Source: Aggregatilineales bacterium | GTDB taxonomy: Bacteria > Chloroflexota > Anaerolineae > Aggregatilineales > Phototrophicaceae | Direction: 5' to 3' | Assembly: GCA_030834905.1 (NCBI GenBank) | Contig: JAUQWZ010000023.1 | Span: 1 to 64,000 of the forward strand | DNA length: 64,000 bases | In this document: one piece after another, positions 25,810-34,238 of the stretch | Position numbering within the stretch: position 1 is the first letter of the stretch | Layout: every line of letters begins with the position of its first letter | Notes under the pieces: model-generated | The model's input: only the letters and a program-made list of their open reading frames with translations | Told to the model about the DNA's origin: nothing | Database searches by the model: none | Position numbers and translations under genes: made by a program

Positions 25810-26811
25810 ATGCGCCGAGTATTCCTGTTTTTCCTGCTGCTCCTGCTCAGTCTGTCGCTCATTCTGGTTCCGGCAGCGGCGCAGACGTTGATTCCCACCC
25901 TCCCATTTCCGCCGTCATCGACTCCTGTGCCAACCCTTACGCAGGTTCCCAGCAGCACGCCGCGCGGCTGTTTTGCATCGCTCGGATTTAGCCCCGGCGT
26001 GCAGGTGGTGCTGATCCCCGGCGTCAACGTGCGCCATCTGCCGTCACTCAGCGGCGCGGTCGTCAATTACTATACCGAGAGCACACTCCTGCGCGTCACC
26101 GATGGTCCGGTCTGCGAAAACGGCTACAACTGGTGGCGCGTTGAAGGCGTCGGCAATCCCGGCTGGGTGATCGAAGGCAGACCGGGGCGCTACTACCTGT
26201 CCGAAGCTGCCCTGACGCCCGACCCTTCGACGATCTGTTCGCCGCCGCTGGCAATGACCACCGGGGCGCGCACGCGCACGCTGACCGGCGTGCGGGTACA
26301 CGCCGATGCCGGATTAGGCAGCCTTGTCCTGACGGTTGTGCCGCTGAACACATCCATCGAAGTGCTGGACGGTCCCGTCTGTCTCAACCGCATTAACTGG
26401 TGGCGCGTGCGCGTCCCGTTTGACGATATTTCAGTCGAAGGCTGGGTTGGCGAAGGCTACCCGGAAAATTACTGGCTGGAAAGCAACGCCTTCGCCGCGA
26501 CCGCCACCGCCTACTGCCCGCGCCCGCTGCGTCTGGCACCGGGGACGAAGGTGGGCATCACCTATGATGACGCGGTCGCCCGCAGCCTGCGGGCTGCGCC
26601 GTCACGTTCCGCCGCGCTGGTGGAACGGCTGATCGGCGGCGTGGCGCTGGAACTGCTCGGCGAACCCGTCTGCGCCGATGGCTTTAACTGGTGGCAGGCG
26701 CGCGTCCTTTCGACCGATATTACCGGCTGGGTGGCGGAAGGCAGACCCGGCAACTACTGGTTCGACATCATCTACCAGCAGCCGACGCCAACGCCGCTGG
26801 ATTGGGATTGA
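25810..26811 (+). CDS. Secreted protein with three SH3b repeats
   Basis: A 333-residue extracytoplasmic protein. Residues 1-25 are a signal peptide (hydrophobic run then A-A-A-Q). A Pro/Thr/Ser linker follows, then three SH3b-type domains of about 90 residues. Each holds a Cys, an aromatic N-W-W core (Y-N-W-W-R-V, I-N-W-W-R-V, F-N-W-W-Q-A) and a G-W-V-x-E-G-x-P-x-x-Y-x-L ending, and each has two cysteines that can pair. Bacterial SH3 domains often bind cell-wall peptides. AGGAGG lies 6-7 nt before the ATG. Several other secreted proteins here share the same domain. Confidence 0.8.
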   Translation: MRRVFLFFLLLLLSLSLILVPAAAQTLIPTLPFPPSSTPVPTLTQVPSSTPRGCFASLGFSPGVQVVLIPGVNVRHLPSLSGAVVNYYTESTLLRVTDGPVCENGYNWWRVEGVGNPGWVIEGRPGRYYLSEAALTPDPSTICSPPLAMTTGARTRTLTGVRVHADAGLGSLVLTVVPLNTSIEVLDGPVCLNRINWWRVRVPFDDISVEGWVGEGYPENYWLESNAFAATATAYCPRPLRLAPGTKVGITYDDAVARSLRAAPSRSAALVERLIGGVALELLGEPVCADGFNWWQARVLSTDITGWVAEGRPGNYWFDIIYQQPTPTPLDWD

Positions 26812-26835
26812 TACGGCATCAACCCACAACCAATG

Positions 26836-26861
26836 CCGGGGCGCGCCATGATGCGCCCCGG
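26836..26861. terminator. GC-rich hairpin after the SH3b gene
   Basis: CCGGGGCGC and GCGCCCCGG form a perfect 9-bp stem around an 8-base loop 24 bp after the stop codon. No T-run follows. It may be a terminator or a member of the GGGGCGC palindrome family seen at 39931-39959. Confidence 0.45.
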
Positions 26862-26901
26862 TGAACCGATTGCTGCTTCTGCCAGGATAATGATCTGAGA
26901 C

Positions 26902-27459
26902 ATGCCCTCACACCATCCACACCCCAATCCCAGCCTGAACCGCCTGACGCAGTACGGCGGTCTGCTGCTCGTTATCCTGATGCTGGTTGTCGCGGTGGGG
27001 CAGTTGGCGCTGGCGCTGGTCGGGTTCCCGATTGCTGTCCTGCTGATCACCAGCCTCATCACGCTGCTGCTGGTCATGCCGGTGATGATGTTGATCACCG
27101 CATCCCCTGCCGTGTCGGTCAGCCGCGAAGGCATCGTGATCGAGCCGGTGGTCTGGCAAGCGCGGACAATCGGCTGGGATGAGGTCGCCGCCGTCAAGCC
27201 CTATCCGCTGCTGCCGCCGTCGGACACCGAGATCGGACGCCGGGCGCTGGCTGGGCGCAGTCGCTACCGCCCCGCCGAAGGAATCATGCTGGTGATCCCG
27301 TCGCTGCCGCCGCACTACCGCTTCACCGGACTGTTTACCGGCGAAGGTTTTACTGGCATAATCGCGCTGACCAACCGGACGCACAGCGACTATGCGCGGC
27401 TGGTCGCGCTGGTGGAAGCCTACCGGCTGGACGCTGGCGAAGATCAGCACATCGAGTGA
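26902..27459 (+). CDS. Small membrane protein with PH-like domain, function unknown
   Basis: A 185-residue protein with two adjacent transmembrane segments (about 18-42 and 45-70). A cytoplasmic beta-rich domain follows with V-S-V-S-R-E-G-I-V-I-E-P and I-G-W-D-E-V-A-A-V-K-P, the pattern of bacterial PH-like (bPH) domains. I do not recognise a specific family. It is followed 19 bp later by a GT2 gene in the same direction, so they may form an operon. Confidence 0.65.
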   Translation: MPSHHPHPNPSLNRLTQYGGLLLVILMLVVAVGQLALALVGFPIAVLLITSLITLLLVMPVMMLITASPAVSVSREGIVIEPVVWQARTIGWDEVAAVKPYPLLPPSDTEIGRRALAGRSRYRPAEGIMLVIPSLPPHYRFTGLFTGEGFTGIIALTNRTHSDYARLVALVEAYRLDAGEDQHIE

Positions 27460-27478
27460 AGCATAAGGACATCAGGAT

Positions 27479-28486
27479 TTGATTTCTGTCATTGCTACTG
27501 TTTTAAACGAGGGCGATTCTATCCGCCGGCTGATGGATTCGCTGGTGACGCAGACCTGCCAGCCGGACGAAGTCGTCATTGTGGACGGCGGCAGTTCCGA
27601 TCATACGGTGGACGTGCTGCTGGAGTACGAAGACCGCCTGCCGCTGACGGTGCTGGTAATTCCGGGCAGCAGCATCAGCGCCGGACGCAACCGCGCCATC
27701 AGCGCCACCAGCGCGGGCATCATCGCCGTGACCGATGCAGGCGTGGTGCTGGACAGCGCATGGCTGGAAGGCATCACCCGCCCGCTGCGCCAGGACGACA
27801 CTGTAGAAGTGGTGGCGGGGTTCTTTCACGCCAACCCGCACAGCCTGTTTGAAGCCGCGATGGGCGCGACGGTACTGCCGCTGGCAGATGAGATTGACCC
27901 GAATACTTTTTTGCCCAGCAGCCGCAGCGTGGCGTTTCGCCGGTCAGCCTGGGAAGCGGTTGGCGGCTATCCCGAATGGCTGGATTACTGCGAGGATCTG
28001 GTGTTTGACCTGCGGCTGAAGGCGATTTCCGCGCCGCAGGTGTTCGCGCCCCAAGCCGCCGTCTATTTCCGCCCGCGCGAATCGCTGGCGGCGTTTTTCC
28101 GGCAGTATTACCACTATGCGCGCGGCGACGGCAAAGCCGATCTGTGGCGTAAGCGTCATGCTGTCCGCTACGCCACCTATCTGGCGGCGCTGCCGGTGCT
28201 GCTGCTGATGGGTATTTGCGGCAAAGGCATACTGCGCCTGCTGGCGGCGCTGCTGTTTGGCGCTGGCGCGGCGGTGTATCTGCGCCAGCCCTATCGCCGC
28301 CTGCGGGTGGTGCTGGCTGAGGCGGCGCGCGTTGGCGCGGTGCGGGTGACGCTGAAGGGCAATTTAGAGGCAGTTGCCTTCGTCTCGATCATTCGCGTGG
28401 TCGGCGATATCGCCAAGATGATCGGCTACCCAGTTGGCTGGTGGTGGCGGCTGAAGCATAATCCGCCGGACTGGCGGAAAATTTAG
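27479..28486 (+). CDS. GT2 family glycosyltransferase
   Basis: A 335-residue GT-A enzyme: M-I-S-V-I-A-T-V-L-N-E-G-D-S at the N-terminus, V-D-G-G-S-S-D-H-T near 38, a D-A-G donor-site motif near 83 (in place of DXD) and E-D-L near 178 as catalytic acid/base region. One or two C-terminal hydrophobic segments (about 235-265) attach it to the membrane. It probably adds sugar to a lipid-linked or surface glycan. The start codon is TTG, preceded by AGGA. Its TAG stop is the first TAG of a palindromic repeat (28484-28517). Confidence 0.85.
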   Translation: MISVIATVLNEGDSIRRLMDSLVTQTCQPDEVVIVDGGSSDHTVDVLLEYEDRLPLTVLVIPGSSISAGRNRAISATSAGIIAVTDAGVVLDSAWLEGITRPLRQDDTVEVVAGFFHANPHSLFEAAMGATVLPLADEIDPNTFLPSSRSVAFRRSAWEAVGGYPEWLDYCEDLVFDLRLKAISAPQVFAPQAAVYFRPRESLAAFFRQYYHYARGDGKADLWRKRHAVRYATYLAALPVLLLMGICGKGILRLLAALLFGAGAAVYLRQPYRRLRVVLAEAARVGAVRVTLKGNLEAVAFVSIIRVVGDIAKMIGYPVGWWWRLKHNPPDWRKI

Positions 28487-28517
28487 GGCGGCTGGGCGAC
28501 TCACCGAGCCGCCCCTA
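28484..28517. repeat. GC-rich palindromic repeat overlapping the stop of the GT2 gene
   Basis: GGGCGGCT (28486-28493) pairs with AGCCGCCC (28507-28514), and the ends read TAGGGCGG and GCCCCTAC. The TAG stop of the GT2 gene is part of the repeat. It matches the copies at 8431-8457 and 45371-45398 in the GACTCxxxGAGCCGC core. Confidence 0.6.
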
Positions 28518-28550
28518 CAGCTTCGCCGTTACTCCGTTCGCTGCTTACCC

Positions 28551-29273
28551 TCATTCACCGGACTTTTTGCCGTTGGTCTTAGAAGGCTCCGAATCGCGCT
28601 GATTGATGATCATGTCCGATTGACCTTCAGGCAGCGCCTGCTTGCTGCTGCCGTTTAGCGCGTGTCCGTTTTGGCTGGCGGCGGGTGGCTGCTGGAGCAC
28701 CGCATCGACCAAGCCGTATTCGGCGGCGTGCTGCGCATCAAAAAAGGTGTCGCGATCCAGATCGCGCTCAATCGTCTGGCGGTCTTGCCCGGTCTGCCGC
28801 ATGAACACCTCGATCATGCGCTCTTTCAGCCGCTGCGATTCCTTCGCCTGAATCATCAGGTCGGTTGCCTGCCCCTGCGCCCCGCCGTGAGGCTGGTGCA
28901 TGTGGATGGTGGCGTTGGGCAGAGCATAGCGCATCCCCTTCTTGCCCGCCGTCAGCAGCACCGTCCCAAAGCTCGCCGTCCAGCCAATGGCGGTGGTCAT
29001 CACCGGCGCGGTAATCTGCTGCATGGTGTCATAAATGGCAAAGCCGGAATACATCTCGCCGCCGGGGGAACTGACATACATCTGGATCGGACGTTCGCCG
29101 TCTTCACGGCTGAGCCACAGAAGCTGCGCCACGACCAGGTTGGCGAAGGCGGCGTCAATCGGGCTGCCGACCATGATGAGGTGCTCTTTGAGCAGCAGCG
29201 AATAAATGTCATAGGCGCGTTCGCCATAAGATGAGCGCTCGATCACCATCGGCACGACGTTGTAAACAGACAT
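28551..29273 (-). CDS. ATP-dependent Clp protease proteolytic subunit
   Basis: A 240-residue ClpP serine peptidase that forms the degradation chamber fed by ClpX/ClpA/ClpC. The triad is intact: Ser101 in T-A-S-F-G, His126 in H-M-H-Q-P and Asp175 in D-L-D-R-D. The usual G-Q-A-A-S-M-G is changed to G-W-T-A-S-F-G, and the protein carries a Gln/Asn/Ser-rich tail (about 192-240) well beyond the normal length of about 200. GAAGGAG 6 nt before the ATG at 29273 decides the start over the frame opening at 29297. No clpX or tig gene is adjacent. Confidence 0.9.
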   Translation of the reverse strand: MSVYNVVPMVIERSSYGERAYDIYSLLLKEHLIMVGSPIDAAFANLVVAQLLWLSREDGERPIQMYVSSPGGEMYSGFAIYDTMQQITAPVMTTAIGWTASFGTVLLTAGKKGMRYALPNATIHMHQPHGGAQGQATDLMIQAKESQRLKERMIEVFMRQTGQDRQTIERDLDRDTFFDAQHAAEYGLVDAVLQQPPAASQNGHALNGSSKQALPEGQSDMIINQRDSEPSKTNGKKSGE

Positions 29274-29362
29274 CCTGACTCCTTCGGATACTGGCATGGC
29301 GGCATCTCAGACACGCGCCTGCCGCGATCATTTCCGGGCAAAAGAGTCCTGGTACGGGTGCT

Positions 29363-30076
29363 TCACTCGAACGTTGGAATCAACTGCTGCTGCTGAAGAA
29401 AGGCGATCAGATCCTCGAACTCGTCAGCCGGCGCGGTTGGCTGGTCGCTGTAGCTGGCAATATAGCCATACGGCAGCGGTAGCATCGCCAGCGGCGGCGT
29501 GCCCGTGAAACGCTCGGTGTCATGGTCGAGACGCAGGGCGGCGACGATCTGCTCGGACATGGTTTCCTTCAATCGTTCGCGAGCGTACTGCAACCGCTTC
29601 TTGATTGTCGTCAGCGGCAGTTGAAGCTGTTCGGCGATTTCCGCCTGCGAATAGCCGACGATGTAGAACATCTCGGTCACGGCTCGCTCTCCGGCAGGCA
29701 GACCGGCGACCGCCTTTCTCAGCGCAGCTTCCATCTCGCGGTGTTCGACTTCGACCGCTGGGTCATGGGCGGATTCCGGCAGGTTCGTCTCATCTTCCAG
29801 CGGCGAAAGCGGCGCTGCCCGGCGGGTGATGCGGTGGCATTGGCTGATGACGATTCGCTTCAGCCAGGCGGGGAACGCTCTGGTATCGCGCAGTTGGTGA
29901 AGCTGGCGATAGGCGACGAGGAACGATTCCTGTGCCACGTCCTCCGCCAGATGCCGATCTCCCAGCACCTGGAACGCCCATTCGCGGGCAGCGTCGCCAA
30001 AAGACCGAACCAATTGGTCAAAGGCGGGCTGGTCGCCGCTTAAAGCAGCCTCAACAAGACTTTGGTATGGTTGCAT
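29363..30076 (-). CDS. ECF-type RNA polymerase sigma factor with C-terminal extension
   Basis: A 237-residue sigma-70 family factor. Region 2 (about 20-85) contains D-Q-L-V-R-S-F-G and the conserved A-E-D-V-A-Q-E-S-F-L; region 4 (about 120-170) holds Y-S-Q-A-E-I-A-E-Q-L-Q-L-P-L-T-T-I-K-K-R helix-turn-helix. Beyond the core an unfamiliar extension of about 65 residues (173-237) is Pro- and Gln-rich, which suggests a factor regulated through its own tail rather than by a separate anti-sigma protein; no anti-sigma gene is adjacent. Target promoters are unknown. Confidence 0.82.
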   Translation of the reverse strand: MQPYQSLVEAALSGDQPAFDQLVRSFGDAAREWAFQVLGDRHLAEDVAQESFLVAYRQLHQLRDTRAFPAWLKRIVISQCHRITRRAAPLSPLEDETNLPESAHDPAVEVEHREMEAALRKAVAGLPAGERAVTEMFYIVGYSQAEIAEQLQLPLTTIKKRLQYARERLKETMSEQIVAALRLDHDTERFTGTPPLAMLPLPYGYIASYSDQPTAPADEFEDLIAFLQQQQLIPTFE

Positions 30077-30214
30077 GGTCGGGATTCCCGTACAGAATCA
30101 GACTCATGATATAGAGCCAGAATTGCGAAAAAAGGTGACAATGCGACGGACTTTCCATTCTAGCGTATACTACCAGGAGAGCGAGCGCATCAGCATTTCG
30201 GGCAGGGGTTAGGC

Positions 30215-30943
30215 ATGAAGATCGTCAACGTCAATCTAAAAGTTCTGCTGCTGGATACTGACTTTTATGCCTTGCAGTCGATCAACAGCTATCTCGCCTG
30301 GGATCGGCGCACGCGCGTGACGACCATGGTCGAAAGCGCCGACGAGATGTGGCGCTACATCAGCCGTATGCCCGACGCCGAACTGCCCGACGTCATCATT
30401 CTGGATGCCGACCATCTCGGCGGCACCGGATCGCTCCGGCAGACGATTGAGCGCCTGCGCCAGAAAATTGCTGATGTGATCATCATCTGTCTGGCGCAGT
30501 TCGCCAACGTCCCGTTGATTGAAGCGGCGGTGGATTCCGGCGCGCGCGGCTATCTGATGAAGGGTGAAGTGCGCCTGCAAATCGCCTGGGCGATAGTCTA
30601 TGCGCTCGATCACGACTTCATCGTCACGCAGGCGATTGCACAGGCGGGCGAGCAGGTCTTCAACCGCCGCCTGCTGAAAACGACCACCCTGCCGCCGCAT
30701 CGAGAGTATCCCGAACTGACCGAGCGCATTCGTCAGGCGATTGAGCTGTGCGTCGTCAAGGGGATGCCCGCGCACCTTGCCGCCGACGAAATGGGGATCA
30801 GCCTGCACACCATTCGGTCATACATCAAAGAGGGCTACCGCATTATGGAAGCCTATGACGAGACAGAATACCCGGTGGATATGTCGCCGCAGGAACGCGC
30901 CTTCATGCGGCTGACGGGCTTTGACGAAGAAAACGGGCAGTAG
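30215..30943 (+). CDS. Response-regulator-like protein with C-terminal HTH
   Basis: A 242-residue protein. Residues 10-130 are a CheY-like receiver: acidic residues D14/D16, probable phosphoacceptor D64 in V-I-I-L-D, and conserved Lys in Y-L-M-K-G near 114. The C-terminal part (about 175-225) contains G-M-P-A-H-L-A-A-D-E-M-G-I-S-L-H-T-I-R-S-Y, a helix-turn-helix resembling LuxR/sigma region 4, so it likely binds DNA. No histidine kinase gene is near. A TATACT lies upstream at about 30166. It is divergent from the ECF sigma gene, with a 138-bp shared upstream region. Confidence 0.78.
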   Translation: MKIVNVNLKVLLLDTDFYALQSINSYLAWDRRTRVTTMVESADEMWRYISRMPDAELPDVIILDADHLGGTGSLRQTIERLRQKIADVIIICLAQFANVPLIEAAVDSGARGYLMKGEVRLQIAWAIVYALDHDFIVTQAIAQAGEQVFNRRLLKTTTLPPHREYPELTERIRQAIELCVVKGMPAHLAADEMGISLHTIRSYIKEGYRIMEAYDETEYPVDMSPQERAFMRLTGFDEENGQ

Positions 30944-30960
30944 GAAATAACCGAACACTC

Positions 30961-33042
30961 TCATCCCGAACCGGGCGTTGATTTGGGCAGCTCGTTGGGG
31001 TTGGTAGTTGGCGCAGCCGGATCGAACGGCGTGACCTGCGGCTGCACGAAGATCTGCACGAACACGGTTGGCGTGGGCGTCGGCGTGACGCGGCTGGTGC
31101 TGGTCGGCTGCGCCGTCGGCGTCGCTATCGGGGTTGGCGTCTCTGTCGGCGCAGGAATGGGCGTCGGGAAATTGAGATCGATTTGCAGATCGTCCAGGTT
31201 GAAGGTGCTGGCACAGGTGAATGCCGCGCGCTCGCCCCAGCCATGCGCGCCACCGGCGATCTGCACCCGCAGCCAACCGCCGTTCTGATCGCGGGCATCG
31301 ACGACGACGATCTCGCTTGATGGCAGCGTGCTGACGACCTGATTCAGCGGCGTGGGTCCGTTGCGCAGGCTTACCTCGCCATCGACGGTACACTGCGGGT
31401 TGATCGCCGCCAGCGTGAGCGCCTCTTGCAGCGTTTGCCCGTTTTCATCCTGCGCCAGCAGCATGACGGTGGTCACGTCGGCGTTCAGCCGCCCGACCAC
31501 GCTGACCGTCCCGGTCGCGCCGTAGAGGGATTCAATCGGCGTCGTGCTGAAGGTTTCAATGCCCACAAGCTGCGTGCTCGAAGCGTTGGGCACGCTCCAG
31601 TTAAAAGTGATCGTCTGGACGACATAGCGCACCAGCGGCAGCGGCGGGTCGGTGTTGAAATAGGCGGCGCGCAGCGGTTCGTAGACCAGCACGCGCTCGG
31701 ACGCGGTGACTTCCTGGCTGCCGCTGCGGGCGATGACGCCGATGGTGTTTTCGCCGGTCAGGGTGCTGGTGTCGATCTGGATGCTGGTGGCGTCCGGGTC
31801 GGCAGTGGCGATTGGCGTGCCGTTGACCGAAATCAGGATGCTGCTGGCATTTGAGGCTGACCAGTTGAGCGCCAGCGCTTCGCCCTGCGCGATGCGCGCG
31901 CTGCCCACCGTGAAGGCGTTGATGACGGGTACGGGCGCGGGCTGCAGCAGCACCGCCAGCCCCAGAATGATCAGCGCGATCAGCGCCAGCCCGATGCCGC
32001 CGAGCGCGAACGGTGCCCACGAGGGCAGCGGCGGCTTTTCCAGCGCGTAACCGCGCTGGGCGACGATGAAGCCCGACGCATCACCGGAGCGCACGACCAG
32101 ATCGAATGGGTAGATCTGCTCGATGCCATAGGCGCGGCGCTGTTTGGTTTCGACCTGTCCCTGGACGACCATCCGCTGTCCGGCACCCAGCGCGATCTGC
32201 GTGGTGGTCACGTTGAAGCGCAGGCTGTTGGACAAATCGCGGCAAATGAGCGTCAGCGGCAGGGTGTCGCTGCCCTGATTGTGCAGGTGCAGGCGGAACG
32301 AGTCGCCCCGCATCACGCGCGGCGTCTCGAGGGCGATGCCAAAGCCGCTGTACGGCAGAACGTGCAGCGTCACGTTGGCGCGCAGCGCGGTATCAGGGTC
32401 ACTCTTGGGACGCACCGATACTTCAACCGTATAGTCGCCGGGTTTGCTGTCGCTGCGGCGCGCCGGCTTGAAGCTGAGGATCACGTCCGCCGATTTGCCG
32501 GGTGCGATCTCCAGTTCAGGGCGGTCGATGCGCAGCCATTCGCGGGGAACGCCGCTGGCGTCGATCAGGAAGCGCTCCGGCTTGTCGCCGGTATTGGTAA
32601 TCGAGACTTCCGCCGAGGTGTGCGCGCCGGGCGAAATCGGAATTTCCGGACCTTCCATATCGATGCGGAAGCTGCTTTCCACCAGTTCGATACGCCGGGT
32701 TGCGTCTTCCGGCACGATAATCGGGCGGGTCGGGTTTTCGTCGAGGTCGTGATAAATGACCCGCAGTTCACCGATCTGGATTTCCTCGCCGCCGTAAACC
32801 TGATGCGGCTGGTTCTCCTTGATTTTCACGCCGTCGATGAAGGTGCCGTTGACCGATTCCAGATCGGTGATGGTGACTTCGCCGTCCTTGCGAGCAATCG
32901 TCAGGTGATAGCGGGAGATGGTGTCGGTATCAAGCGCGATGGTGTTGCCGCTTGATCGCCCGATGGAAATATTCGCGTCGTTCAGAAGATACGTCTTGAA
33001 CAGCCCATCCGGCCAGAAGACATCAAGCCGACCGTATGCCAT
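30961..33042 (-). CDS. FHA domain protein with transmembrane helix and extracytoplasmic Ig/SH3b region
   Basis: A 693-residue multidomain protein. The FHA domain (about 25-98) has I-G-R-S-S-G-N-T-I, S-R-Y-H and S-V-N-G-T-F, so it should bind phosphothreonine in the cytoplasm. Beta-sandwich NPCBM/NEW3-like domains follow (about 125-330; G-x-S-A-D-V-I-L-S-F and later repeats). A single membrane helix lies at about 343-367, then two Ig/PKD-like segments, an SH3b-like domain (about 570-625; L-R-N-G-P-T-P) and a Pro/Thr-rich tail. The order implies that the NEW3-like part is also cytoplasmic unless topology differs. It is a plausible link between Ser/Thr phosphorylation and the cell wall. AGGA precedes the start. 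Confidence 0.75.
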   Translation of the reverse strand: MAYGRLDVFWPDGLFKTYLLNDANISIGRSSGNTIALDTDTISRYHLTIARKDGEVTITDLESVNGTFIDGVKIKENQPHQVYGGEEIQIGELRVIYHDLDENPTRPIIVPEDATRRIELVESSFRIDMEGPEIPISPGAHTSAEVSITNTGDKPERFLIDASGVPREWLRIDRPELEIAPGKSADVILSFKPARRSDSKPGDYTVEVSVRPKSDPDTALRANVTLHVLPYSGFGIALETPRVMRGDSFRLHLHNQGSDTLPLTLICRDLSNSLRFNVTTTQIALGAGQRMVVQGQVETKQRRAYGIEQIYPFDLVVRSGDASGFIVAQRGYALEKPPLPSWAPFALGGIGLALIALIILGLAVLLQPAPVPVINAFTVGSARIAQGEALALNWSASNASSILISVNGTPIATADPDATSIQIDTSTLTGENTIGVIARSGSQEVTASERVLVYEPLRAAYFNTDPPLPLVRYVVQTITFNWSVPNASSTQLVGIETFSTTPIESLYGATGTVSVVGRLNADVTTVMLLAQDENGQTLQEALTLAAINPQCTVDGEVSLRNGPTPLNQVVSTLPSSEIVVVDARDQNGGWLRVQIAGGAHGWGERAAFTCASTFNLDDLQIDLNFPTPIPAPTETPTPIATPTAQPTSTSRVTPTPTPTVFVQIFVQPQVTPFDPAAPTTNPNELPKSTPGSG

Positions 33043-33126
33043 ACCATCCTGCTCCCGGTAGTTTCAGCGCTCCCGTGTATTCTATCCTGTTTTCGCAAAC
33101 GCGGTATAAGGGACTGGCGAAGTTCG

Positions 33127-33172
33127 GGGAAAAGTAACGGGCGAGAGGGGAATGTGATCGCCTCTCGCCCGT
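33127..33172 (-). terminator. Intrinsic terminator after the oppDF genes
   Basis: On the minus strand ACGGGCGAGAGG pairs with CCTCTCGCCCGT as a perfect 12-bp stem (33172-33161 with 33148-33137). The stem is followed by TACTTTTCCCC. It stands 23 bp after the oppF stop. Confidence 0.7.
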
Positions 33173-33194
33173 ATAATCTGTTTGTCTGTGCCGC

Positions 33195-34238
33195 CTAGTT
33201 CAGTTCTGACACGCGGTGGCAGGCAGCCCAGTGACCGGGGGTGATTTCCACCAGCGGCGGATCAGGCTCCTGGTAGCAGATGCCAGGAATGGCAATCGGG
33301 CAGCGGGTGTTGAAGTTGCAGCCAATCGGCGGGCGCGCCGGGCTGGGCAGGTCACCCGTGAGGATGATGCGCTGGCGCGTCCTTTCCACCATCGGATCGG
33401 GCACCGGCACCGCCGAGAGCAGCGCATGGGTGTACGGGTGCAGCGGGTTTTCGTACACTTCGTCCGTGGGTCCCACTTCGACAATCTTGCCGAGGTACAT
33501 CACCGCCACGCGGTCGCAGATGTGGCGCACCATGCTCAGGTCGTGGGCGATAAAGAGATAGGTCAGGTTGAATTCTTCCTGAAGCTCTTCCAGCAGGTTG
33601 ACCACCTGCGCCTGAATCGACACGTCGAGCGCCGAGATCGGCTCGTCACAGACGATGAAGCTCGGGTTGAGTGCCAGCGCGCGGGCGATACCGATACGCT
33701 GGCGCTGACCGCCCGAAAACTCGTGCGGGTAGCGGTTGACGTAATACGGATTCAGACCGACGCGCTGGAGCAGGTTTTCGACGTATTCCTGAAGCTCGTT
33801 ACGGTTTTGAATGATGTTGTGAATGCGCAGCGGCTCGCTGACGATGTTGCCGACCGACATACGCGGGTTGAGCGACGCAAACGGATCCTGGAAGATCATC
33901 TGCATCCGGCGACGCATCTTGCGAAGCTCGGACGACGACAGGGATGTGAGATCCTTACCCTCGAACACCACCGAGCCGGATGTGGGCTTGTACAACTGGA
34001 GTACAGTTCGTCCGGTCGTGCTCTTGCCGCAGCCCGATTCGCCCACCAGACCCAGGGTTTCGCCTTTGTAAACCTTGAAGCTGATATCATCGACGGCTTT
34101 GACCGCGCCGACCTGACGCTGGATGATCAAACCGGAATTGATCGGAAAATGTTTCTTGAGGTTCGTAACCTCAAGGACAACTTCACGCCCGTCCTGTTGG
34201 GGCTTCGCCACGGCGGGCGCACTGGCAGCACTAGACAC
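33195..34238 (-). CDS. Oligopeptide/dipeptide ABC transporter ATP-binding protein (OppF/DppF type)
   Basis: A 347-residue ATPase with Walker [10 protein letters not shown] (about 70-78), signature F-S-G-G-Q-R-Q-R near 170 and Walker B F-I-V-C-D-E-P. The C-terminal oligopeptide-transporter domain ends with a cysteine-rich stretch (C-N-F-N-T-R-C-P plus two later Cys), the cluster that in DppD/F-type subunits can bind iron-sulfur. It energises peptide import together with OppD. The start is GTG with AGGAGG upstream, overlapping the oppD stop by 8 nt. No permease or binding-protein gene is adjacent. Confidence 0.9.
   Translation of the reverse strand: MSSAASAPAVAKPQQDGREVVLEVTNLKKHFPINSGLIIQRQVGAVKAVDDISFKVYKGETLGLVGESGCGKSTTGRTVLQLYKPTSGSVVFEGKDLTSLSSSELRKMRRRMQMIFQDPFASLNPRMSVGNIVSEPLRIHNIIQNRNELQEYVENLLQRVGLNPYYVNRYPHEFSGGQRQRIGIARALALNPSFIVCDEPISALDVSIQAQVVNLLEELQEEFNLTYLFIAHDLSMVRHICDRVAVMYLGKIVEVGPTDEVYENPLHPYTHALLSAVPVPDPMVERTRQRIILTGDLPSPARPPIGCNFNTRCPIAIPGICYQEPDPPLVEITPGHWAACHRVSELN

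Noticed and set aside
30960-31200. Pro/Thr coding repeats at the end of the FHA protein as a DNA tandem repeat
   Set aside because: The codons vary and the stretch is a low-complexity linker, not a DNA repeat.
33165-33180. TATAAT directly beside the oppF terminator as a promoter
   Set aside because: It lies between the terminator and the oppF stop with no -35 and no gene downstream on the plus strand.
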